The translations under genes were made by a program, and so were the position numbers. From an uncultured Ruminococcus sp. (GTDB lineage: Bacteria; Bacillota; Clostridia; Lachnospirales; Lachnospiraceae), in NCBI GenBank assembly GCA_900544395.1, contig UQVC01000019.1:1-47192 (forward strand): a stretch of 47,192 nucleotides of DNA. The letters are read 5' to 3'. How positions within the stretch are numbered: position 1 is the first letter of the stretch; every line of letters starts with the position of its first letter. The notes under the pieces are model-generated. The model was not told the DNA's origin. It searched no databases and saw nothing but the letters and a program-made list of their open reading frames with translations. Positions 41,703 through 47,192 of the stretch are shown piece by piece.

Positions 41703-42662
41703 TTATACCAATTCGCATCCGAGTTTTATCTCTGTCACACGGGCTTTTTCTGATCCTATCATCTCCAGCAAAAGCTCTGCGCCCTTGATCCCACTGGTTT
41801 GATATGCAAAATGAACCGTGCGTATTCCTCCTGTCACAGCCTTTAAGAACTGATTGTCTCCAAACCCCGTAACCTGGATTTTTCTGCCTGACGGTTGTTT
41901 TGCAATGGCTTCAATCGCCCCTGCCGCAATGGTATCTGTTGCGCAAGATATGATATCGATATCACTTTCTTTTTCCAACAGTTCACATACTTGTTCATAT
42001 CCGGATTCCATCGTAAATTCTGCTGTACGCACACATGATTCTTCCAGTTTTCTTCCTGCAGCCTTCAGCCCGTCCCGAAATCCATCTTCTCTGGCAGCTC
42101 CTGCTGCTTTATCCTCTCTTGTCACTCCGATATAGGCAATTCTCCCGGATACTTCCTTTCCGATCTGTTCTGCCAGTTCCTTCGCCGCCCCGTAATCATC
42201 ATGATACACACAACTGACTTCTTTGGTATGCTGTCCGATCACCACCATCGGTACTTTGCTTTGTTTTAATTTTTTTCGGTGTGTACTGGTCAGCACCGTC
42301 CCCACCAGGATCATCCCATCTACGGGATACGCTTCAAATAAGTCCATATATTCCAGTTCTTTCGACGAATCATTATTTGTAATTGTCAAAAGCATCTGAT
42401 AATCATTCCTGGAAAGCACTTGTCCGATTCCTTCTGTGATCCTGCTGATTGATTCGGAATTGATCTTTGGCACGATCACACCAATTAAACGTGCACGCTT
42501 TGTCCGAAGTGTTCTTGCCTGTACAGATGGCCGATATCCCGTTTCTTCGATCACAGCCCGGATTCTCGCTTTCTTTTCTTCACTGACATATCCGCCATTC
42601 ATATATCGTGATACTGCTGCACTGGATACCTGTGCCAGCTGTGCAATTTCTTTGATTGTCAT
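41703..42662 (-). CDS. scrR: LacI-family regulator of the sucrose operon
   Basis: A 319-residue LacI-type protein. The helix-turn-helix is at the N-terminus (MTIKEIAQLAQVSSAAVSRYMNGG), then the hinge (RPSVQARTLRTKRARLIGVIVP) and a periplasmic-binding-like core (GMILVGT, PMVVIGQ, GFRDGLKAAG, TGFGDNQFLKAVTGGIRTVHF). It most likely represses the PTS-GH32 operon in the absence of the sugar or its phosphate. The HTH match to ScrR is by context; the substrate is inferred from the neighbours. Confidence 0.88.
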   Translation of the reverse strand: MTIKEIAQLAQVSSAAVSRYMNGGYVSEEKKARIRAVIEETGYRPSVQARTLRTKRARLIGVIVPKINSESISRITEGIGQVLSRNDYQMLLTITNNDSSKELEYMDLFEAYPVDGMILVGTVLTSTHRKKLKQSKVPMVVIGQHTKEVSCVYHDDYGAAKELAEQIGKEVSGRIAYIGVTREDKAAGAAREDGFRDGLKAAGRKLEESCVRTAEFTMESGYEQVCELLEKESDIDIISCATDTIAAGAIEAIAKQPSGRKIQVTGFGDNQFLKAVTGGIRTVHFAYQTSGIKGAELLLEMIGSEKARVTEIKLGCELV

Positions 42663-42744
42663 AAATCCAGCTCCTATATACTTCTTTTTGTTCTATTATA
42701 GAAGTCTTCTTTTTTGTTGTAAAGATAAACTCCTGACATAAAAC

Positions 42745-42782
42745 AAAGGACTCACTGCCTTTGATTCTGCAGTGCGCCCTTT
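42745..42782 (-). terminator. Terminator of the symporter gene
   Basis: AAAGG and CACTGC arms pair with GCAGTG and CCTTT across a ten-base loop; GTTTTATG follows on the minus strand. Confidence 0.6.
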
Positions 42783-42801
42783 GCTCTTTTATCATGTCTT
42801 T

Positions 42802-43995
42802 TTAAAATTCAACGGTTTCTACTTGTTCTTCAATCTTATGCCGTCTTGCATATCCGGTCAAAATCATCGTCAATGCCCCGTCTCCTGTCACATTACATGC
42901 AGTTCCAAAACTGTCCTGAAGTGCAAAGATCGTCAGCATCAGAGCCGTTCCTGTAGCGTCAAACCCAAGTACCCCTGTGATCAGTCCCAGAGAAGCCATG
43001 ACCGTTCCTCCAGGTACCCCCGGCGCTCCAATGGCGAAAACACCAAGCAGCGCACAGAACAAGATCATAGTTCCAAGAGATGGCAGTCTGCCATATAAGA
43101 TCTGGGATACGGTCATCACGAAAAATACTTCCGTCAGAACAGATCCGCATAAATGGATATTCGCAAACAGAGGAATCCCAAAGTTCACCATATCATCCCG
43201 CAATGTCGGTTCTGACTTTCTGGCACACTTTAATGCCACTGCAAGTGTAGCCGCCGAGGACATCGTGCCAACAGCCGTAATGTATGCCGGACCATAATTT
43301 TTCACAACGTTCCACGGGTTCTTTCCAGAATAAATCCCGCCCACAACATACAAAATGGTCATCCAGATAAAATGTCCTGCCATTACGATCAGTACCACTT
43401 TCAAAAAGACCGGCAGCTGCTTCGTGATCGTCCCTTCATATGCCAATGACCAGAATGTCAGTGCAATAAATACCGGAAGGATCGGAATCACGATCTTGGA
43501 AACGATCATCAGTACAATTTTCTGAAATTCATCCAACAGCCGGATCACGGTCTCCGCTTTTGTCCAGGTCGCTGCCAGACCGATCAGAATTGAAAATGCC
43601 AGAGCACTCATCACAGACATGATCTGCGGGATTTCCAACTGAAATACAATCTCCGGAAGTTCTTTTAACCCATCCACCTCCGAAACGATAGACAGATGCG
43701 GGATCAGACCATACCCTGCTGCCATGGAGCCAAGCGCTGCCAGAACAGAGGATGCATACGCCAGAAATACAGCAACACCTAAAATCCTGGAGGCATTTTT
43801 CCCTAATTTTGTGATAGATGGCGCGATAAAACCGATCACGATCAGAGGTACACAAAAATTAATCAGCTCTCCCAGCACAAACTTGACCGTAACAATGACA
43901 TTCATCACTGCTTCATTGGAGACCAGTCCCAGCATGATACCGATCACAACCCCCAGCAAAAGCTGGAACGGCAGACTTTTTAAAATCTTTTTCAT
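42802..43995 (-). CDS. Dicarboxylate/amino-acid:cation symporter (DAACS family)
   Basis: The start at 43995 (MKKILKSLPFQLLLG) is preferred since AAAGGATG lies at good spacing; an ATG at 44004 has none. The 397-residue protein has the GltP-like fold: helical N-terminus, VGTMSSAATLAVALKCARK, the HP2-like loop FAIGAPGVPGGTVMASLGL, and a last membrane segment with DSFGTACNVTGDGA. It transports glutamate, aspartate, serine/threonine or dicarboxylates with sodium or protons. The substrate-defining Arg/Asp position in the last helix cannot be assigned firmly. Single-gene unit. Confidence 0.88.
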   Translation of the reverse strand: MKKILKSLPFQLLLGVVIGIMLGLVSNEAVMNVIVTVKFVLGELINFCVPLIVIGFIAPSITKLGKNASRILGVAVFLAYASSVLAALGSMAAGYGLIPHLSIVSEVDGLKELPEIVFQLEIPQIMSVMSALAFSILIGLAATWTKAETVIRLLDEFQKIVLMIVSKIVIPILPVFIALTFWSLAYEGTITKQLPVFLKVVLIVMAGHFIWMTILYVVGGIYSGKNPWNVVKNYGPAYITAVGTMSSAATLAVALKCARKSEPTLRDDMVNFGIPLFANIHLCGSVLTEVFFVMTVSQILYGRLPSLGTMILFCALLGVFAIGAPGVPGGTVMASLGLITGVLGFDATGTALMLTIFALQDSFGTACNVTGDGALTMILTGYARRHKIEEQVETVEF

Positions 43996-44135
43996 CCTTT
44001 TCATCCTTTCTTCTCACTCTTTTTAATTCCTACTTTTTCAATATGTATTAGAGTATACTATAAAACCTATAAAATTACTATACTTTTTTCTAATTTATGA
44101 TGAAAAAAATTTTTTAGAAGTATTCTTTTTATTTT

Positions 44136-44759
44136 TTACGATTCTCTGTTCTCATCCAATATTTTCTGAATGGTATTTTTCACCAGCGTAAATGCCACCT
44201 CATTCATTCCACTGTTGATCACAATATCTGCCATATATCTTGTCGGTTCCACATATTGATAATGCATCGGTTTTACCGTGGTCAGATACTGATCCACAAC
44301 CCCTTCGATATCACGGCCTCTCTCTTTCACGTCCCGTATGATCCGTCTTAAGATCCGTTCATCCGCATCCGCTTCTACATAGACTTTAATATCCAAAAGA
44401 TCGCGCAGCCGCTGATCTGCCAGTACCAGGATTCCCTCCAGCAGGATTACTTTTTTAGGTTCTATCCTTGTCACCTTATTCGATCTGGTGTGCTGCGTAA
44501 AATCATAAACCGGACATTCCACCGTTTTTCCTTCCCGCAGTGCCTGCAGCTGTTCGATCAACAATTCTGTTTCCATGGCATCCGGATGATCGTAATTAGT
44601 CTTCTTACGCTCTTCCAACGGAATATCACTCTGATCCCGATAATAATTATCATGATACAATACCGCAACATCTTCTCTGAACTCTTTTTTCAGCCTTCCC
44701 GTAAAAGTAGATTTTCCCGAACCGGTTCCACCGGCAATTCCTATGATTATACTTTTCAT
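44136..44759 (-). CDS. udk: Uridine kinase
   Basis: A 207-residue P-loop kinase with GIAGGTGSGKSTF, VLYHDNYYRDQSDI and DHPDAMETELL, typical of uridine kinase (Udk/PRK family), which phosphorylates uridine and cytidine with GTP or ATP. GGAGAGAA precedes two adjacent ATG codons; the second (44759) gives the usual MKSIIIG start, though 44762 is possible. Confidence 0.93.
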   Translation of the reverse strand: MKSIIIGIAGGTGSGKSTFTGRLKKEFREDVAVLYHDNYYRDQSDIPLEERKKTNYDHPDAMETELLIEQLQALREGKTVECPVYDFTQHTRSNKVTRIEPKKVILLEGILVLADQRLRDLLDIKVYVEADADERILRRIIRDVKERGRDIEGVVDQYLTTVKPMHYQYVEPTRYMADIVINSGMNEVAFTLVKNTIQKILDENRES

Positions 44760-44792
44760 CATTTCTCTCCGTATTTTTATATTTTCTTTTTA

Positions 44793-44882
44793 CTATATCA
44801 TACTTTTCTTCAGGAACGGATAAGTTTTTATAGAAGCTGGCGTATCTTTCGGCAGTTCCTTATAAATTTTAATTGTTTCCAT
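44793..44882 (-). CDS. Possible short ORF or gene remnant (29 aa)
   Basis: An ATG at 44882 after GGAGAGAA encodes METIKIYKELPKDT and ends after LKKSMI at 44793. It overlaps the end of the GNAT gene by 14 bases. The start resembles that of small acetyltransferases (KIYKELP), so it may be what is left of a second gene cut by the rearrangement. Low support. Confidence 0.2.
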   Translation of the reverse strand: METIKIYKELPKDTPASIKTYPFLKKSMI

Positions 44883-45411
44883 TCTCTCTCCATTCATGAC
44901 TAAGAATCCGCATCATGATAAAATCACTGTATTCATTGTTGTAGTAGTATGCCTCTTCCAGAATTCCTTCCTGCCTGAATCCGATTTTTTTGTAAAATTC
45001 CAGCGCATCTGTATTCAGTCCTACTACTCCGATCGAGACACGATGCATTTCATATTCGTCGAATGCCATGTCAAGCATGATACGAATGGCTTCTGTCCCG
45101 TATCCTTTATTCTGCATCCCGGGATCCGGAATAATGATCGTAAGGTCGGTCTGGTGCCATGCAGGAAACATACGAAGCAGCCCCGTCTCGCCTATGATAT
45201 TGCCATCAAGATCTGTAATTGTAAACCAGACCGAGTTTTTCGACTTATGATCCACTTTAATACAAGTTTTTACCTCTTCCTCATCGGTAGGCTTCTCAAA
45301 CCCACATTGAAACATAATCTGCGGCTGATTGAACCAATAGGCAAAAAACGGTGCATCCTCTTCTCTTTGCTCACGTAAAATAATCCTTTTCCCTTTCATT
45401 TCTTTCTTCAT
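44869..45411 (-). CDS. GNAT family N-acetyltransferase, probable independent start
   Basis: The C-terminal part of the chimeric frame has its own ATG at 45411 (MKKEMKGKRIILREQ) preceded by AAGGAGGTTGAAGAG, a near-perfect ribosome-binding site. It is 180 residues, with the RimJ/RimL-like start RIILREQREEDAPFF, the acetyl-CoA loop GMQNKGYGTEAI and C-terminal LEFYKKIGFRQEG. The likely product is a stand-alone acetyltransferase (ribosomal protein, polyamine or antibiotic type not distinguishable). It overlaps the chimera in frame, so both products may be made. Confidence 0.6.
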   Translation of the reverse strand: MKKEMKGKRIILREQREEDAPFFAYWFNQPQIMFQCGFEKPTDEEEVKTCIKVDHKSKNSVWFTITDLDGNIIGETGLLRMFPAWHQTDLTIIIPDPGMQNKGYGTEAIRIMLDMAFDEYEMHRVSIGVVGLNTDALEFYKKIGFRQEGILEEAYYYNNEYSDFIMMRILSHEWRENGNN

Positions 45412-46218
45412 CTCTTCAACCTCCTTCTTCCCCAAAAGTGTGATTGCTTTTTGCGGGCATTTACTAATACACCGGTAACACATCGTACATCGATTCCCTG
45501 CAACTGCCACCCCAGCTGTTAAGAAATGCAATTCCGGTAAAACCACTATCCCCACCATAACGGGTATTATAATGGTCTCATAAATTAAGACACTTTTTCG
45601 GATCTCTGCTTCCAGTTTCTTCAGATTCTTATCTTCCGTATGCTGACAGGATACAACCACACTATCCAGACGGACAGGCTTCCCATCCTCATACTCTACC
45701 GTCACCTGAGCTTTCCCATCCGGGCAGATCCCTTCAATATAGCTGCTTCTTCTACAGGCAGACAGCTCCCGGACAATCCTGTTTGCAAGCACCACAGGCA
45801 TTGGCATAAGCTGCGGCGTCTCATCACAGGCATATCCGATCATGACGCCCTGATCCCCCGCCCCTTGAAACCAATCCATTTGATTGTCAGACACCCATTC
45901 CCTTTTTTCTTTGGATTCCCTGACTGCATTTGCAATGTCCGGACTCTGCTGATGGACAAACGTATCCATGGCAACCCCTTCGCTGGAATATCCCACCTCA
46001 GACAATACTTTTTTGATTACACCAAACACATCCGGTTCATAGGAGCTGGTGATCTCTCCTGCCACAATGACATTCCCTTTCGTGGCAAGCACTTCACAAG
46101 CCACCTTGGAATCCGCATCATTTTTCAGACACACATCCAGGATTGCATCTGCAATCTGGTCACACACTTTGTCTGGGTGTCCTTCTGTTACTGCTTCTGC
46201 TGTATAAAATTTTCTCAT
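44869..46218 (-). CDS. Chimeric frame: truncated MetK paralogue, ferredoxin motif and GNAT acetyltransferase
   Basis: One open frame of 449 residues joins three unrelated pieces. Residues 1-211 are the N-terminal half of an S-adenosylmethionine synthetase (TEGHPDKVCDQIADAILD, GEIT, GAGDQGVMIGYA, CPDGKAQVTVEY). The C-terminal third with GRFVxGGPxxDxGLTGRK is absent. Residues 212-240 are hydrophobic and unrelated. Residues 244-254 carry CTMCYRCISKCP, a complete 4Fe-4S motif like the last motif of EFR1-type ferredoxin-flavodoxin proteins, followed by QKAITLLGKK. From about residue 270 it is a GNAT acetyltransferase. The MetK part cannot be active alone. The ATG at 46218 follows the stop of the toxin reading frame with no gap and has only a weak ribosome-binding site. 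It may be a pseudogene fused by deletion, or a misassembly. Confidence 0.6.
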   Translation of the reverse strand: MRKFYTAEAVTEGHPDKVCDQIADAILDVCLKNDADSKVACEVLATKGNVIVAGEITSSYEPDVFGVIKKVLSEVGYSSEGVAMDTFVHQQSPDIANAVRESKEKREWVSDNQMDWFQGAGDQGVMIGYACDETPQLMPMPVVLANRIVRELSACRRSSYIEGICPDGKAQVTVEYEDGKPVRLDSVVVSCQHTEDKNLKKLEAEIRKSVLIYETIIIPVMVGIVVLPELHFLTAGVAVAGNRCTMCYRCISKCPQKAITLLGKKEVEEMKKEMKGKRIILREQREEDAPFFAYWFNQPQIMFQCGFEKPTDEEEVKTCIKVDHKSKNSVWFTITDLDGNIIGETGLLRMFPAWHQTDLTIIIPDPGMQNKGYGTEAIRIMLDMAFDEYEMHRVSIGVVGLNTDALEFYKKIGFRQEGILEEAYYYNNEYSDFIMMRILSHEWRENGNN

Positions 46219-46533
46219 TTAACCTTTTAATCGGCTTTCAATATCTGATGCACTATACAGTACATCTGTTACAATCACCTTATCTCCCTAGATTACAAAA
46301 AAGACCGAATAATTGTCTACCAACAATCTTCTCATCTCTTTGCTTCGTTCCGGCTCTGATTCCATAATACGGATTCTCTCAACCATAGTATCCAATGTCA
46401 AAATAGCATCTGCAATCCGGTTGTATTGATCCATTGCATTTTCCGGTGCCTGAAGAACATAAGCGATGTGATTATATAACTGCTCCATATCAGCCAATGC
46501 TTCATTTGTAATCTCAACCGTATAGTGTTTCAT
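46219..46533 (-). pseudogene. relE: RelE/ParE-type toxin interrupted by an in-frame TAG
   Basis: The ATG at 46533 lies one base after the antitoxin stop. It encodes 81 residues (MKHYTVEITNEALADMEQLYNHI ... NYSVFFVI) and stops at TAG 46290-46288. In the same frame the sequence continues for 22 more codons (GDKVIVTDVLYSASDIESRL) to TAA at 46221-46219, which is exactly the family's expected C-terminus. The single amber codon in place of a Glu or Gln therefore disables the toxin, unless read through. The next gene's ATG follows the TAA immediately. Confidence 0.8.
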
Positions 46534-46534
46534 A

Positions 46535-46837
46535 TCAATGATTCTCCCTGAATTTTGCGAACGCTTCCGCTGCATTCTGTACTCTTCCTGCAGCTATATC
46601 ATTGTATCCTTTTTCCAATTTTTGATGGATTTCTTCTGTTGTCATAGCGTCTGCGTGAATCGATACTGGTGCTTTTGGCAAAGAAACTGAAAACGGGATT
46701 CCTCCTGTAAGAGAAATTTGGTTCAAATACATATCAATCGCTGTTGACATGGGAACACCTAACTGAGACAATACTTTTTCTGCCCGTTCTTTGACAGTTG
46801 GATTTACTCTTAAGTTCAATGTTGCTGTTTTTTCCAT
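46535..46837 (-). CDS. relB: RelB/DinJ-type antitoxin
   Basis: The start at 46837 (MEKTATLNLRVNPTVK) follows AGGAGGTGTGATC; the open frame extends two codons upstream. The 100-residue protein has the ribbon-helix-helix N-terminus of RelB/DinJ (VKERAEKVLSQLGVPMSTAIDMYLNQI) and a C-terminal toxin-wrapping region (EIHQKLEKGYNDIAAGR). It would neutralise the adjacent toxin and repress the operon through the palindrome upstream. With the toxin truncated it may now act alone. Confidence 0.88.
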   Translation of the reverse strand: MEKTATLNLRVNPTVKERAEKVLSQLGVPMSTAIDMYLNQISLTGGIPFSVSLPKAPVSIHADAMTTEEIHQKLEKGYNDIAAGRVQNAAEAFAKFRENH

Positions 46838-46863
46838 GATCACACCTCCTACTTGTTTCTTAT

Positions 46864-46892
46864 ATTGTAACGCTTTTGTCGTTACAATTCAA
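46864..46892 (-). promoter_or_regulatory. Autoregulated promoter of the toxin-antitoxin pair
   Basis: TTGAAT (46892-46887) and TACAAT (46869-46864) are 17 bases apart. A perfect inverted repeat ATTGTAACG (46864-46872) / CGTTACAAT (46880-46888) with a seven-base spacer spans the promoter, the expected RelB operator. Confidence 0.7.
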
Positions 46893-46928
46893 GTGTTAAA
46901 TTTCCCAATTTTTCAGATGTACATCAAC

Positions 46929-46956
46929 GAAAAAACTCCCCAGTATCCTGAGGAGT
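46929..46956 (-). terminator. Rho-independent terminator at the right end
   Basis: ACTCCTCAG and CTGGGGAGT pair (one G-T) around GATA and are followed by TTTTTTCG on the minus strand. It would end a minus-strand transcript entering from beyond the right edge. Confidence 0.7.
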
Positions 46957-47192
46957 CTCCTGAAGCTATCCCTGTCGGTCATAAGGCTTCTTTAACCTGC
47001 TGTATCTCAATTTCTCAAGTGCAGGGCTTAATCAGCAATATTTTTTATGGAATTTTGAAGAAATCTATTTTTATAACGAAAGGCTCCCTCAGGAACCTTC
47101 CGGACTATGGGCTTCTCAAGTTTCCATAGTGCGATCACTAGTACAGCGAATAATAAATAATTGCTATATTAAACCGATGCCGCTTCCTCTTC
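46957..47192. other. Right-edge stretch without a supported gene
   Basis: A minus-strand open frame entering at the right edge stops at TAA 47171-47169 after the residues EEEAASV, perhaps the end of a gene outside the window. Downstream, a 40-codon frame without a normal start (ending FLQNSIKNIAD) stops near 47029. Neither can be called. Apart from the terminator at 46929-46956 and the toxin-antitoxin promoter nothing else is seen in 46838-47192. Confidence 0.3.

Noticed and set aside
44104..44125. TTTTAGAA half-site upstream of the symporter as a target of the purine regulator
   Set aside because: Only one half matches, in a very AT-rich promoter, so chance is likely.
1..47192. tRNA, rRNA, transposase or integrase genes
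   Set aside because: None was recognised on either strand by motif; the integrase of the element must lie beyond the left edge if present.

Overview
The window looks like chromosomal DNA of an anaerobic gut Firmicute of the Lachnospiraceae type. The evidence is moderate GC, strong AGGAGG ribosome-binding sites, Firmicute-type small regulators (YerC/YecD, DUF1836), a selenium-type molybdenum hydroxylase locus and an integrative element in the 3' end of a 23S rRNA methyltransferase gene. The genus cannot be fixed from the sequence alone.

Region 1 (1 to about 7,800) is the end of an integrative or conjugative element. On the minus strand it reads ParA, ParB, RepA, small proteins, a RadC-like protein, a lysine/glutamate-rich membrane protein and a large Cna-B surface protein that runs off the left edge. 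The repA gene carries six 23-bp tandem repeats that cross its reading frame, which looks like an internal replication origin. The element abuts the last codons of rlmD/rumA, a known integration target. No integrase or conjugation gene is inside the window.

Region 2 (7.8-18 kb) is ordinary core genome: rlmD, pcrA, a NifX-like protein, DUF6176, DUF1836, YerC, a PHP phosphatase, a zinc-ribbon/repeat membrane protein and an orphan NMT1/THI5-like lipoprotein. A structured RNA candidate with a possible terminator/antiterminator switch lies at 18.1-18.26 kb.

Region 3 (18.2-38.2 kb) is an anaerobic purine/urate catabolic locus with its molybdenum supply. The minus-strand operon is ssnA, ygfK, yqeC, a yqeB-mocA fusion and an xdhD-like Fe-S/molybdopterin hydroxylase; after a terminator come modABC and a ModE-like regulator. 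Divergently, the plus strand has a YheO/DauR-like PAS regulator, ygeX, ygeY, ygeW, ridA, a carbamate kinase and an NCS2 purine permease. The likely logic is uptake of xanthine/urate, attack by a Se/Mo hydroxylase, ring opening and deamination, 2,3-diaminopropionate cleavage by YgeX with RidA clearing aminoacrylate, and ATP recovery through the YgeW-type carbamoyltransferase and carbamate kinase. The order of steps is inferred from known homologues. The divergent intergenic region has two tandem TTCTAAAA-N3-TTTTAGAA-type operators and a separate palindrome over the ssnA promoter.

Region 4 (38.2-44.8 kb) is a sucrose-type operon (LacI regulator, PTS EIIBCA, GH32 hydrolase) with a perfect cre site, then a dicarboxylate/amino-acid symporter and uridine kinase.

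Region 5 (44.8-47.2 kb) is a rearranged accessory patch: a RelB/RelE-type toxin-antitoxin pair whose toxin has an in-frame amber stop, followed with no gap by a MetK paralogue that is cut at about residue 211, joined to the last 4Fe-4S motif of a ferredoxin and read in frame into a GNAT acetyltransferase. This chimera and the iteron-bearing repA are the most unusual things seen. No rRNA, tRNA, CRISPR array or transposase gene was recognised.
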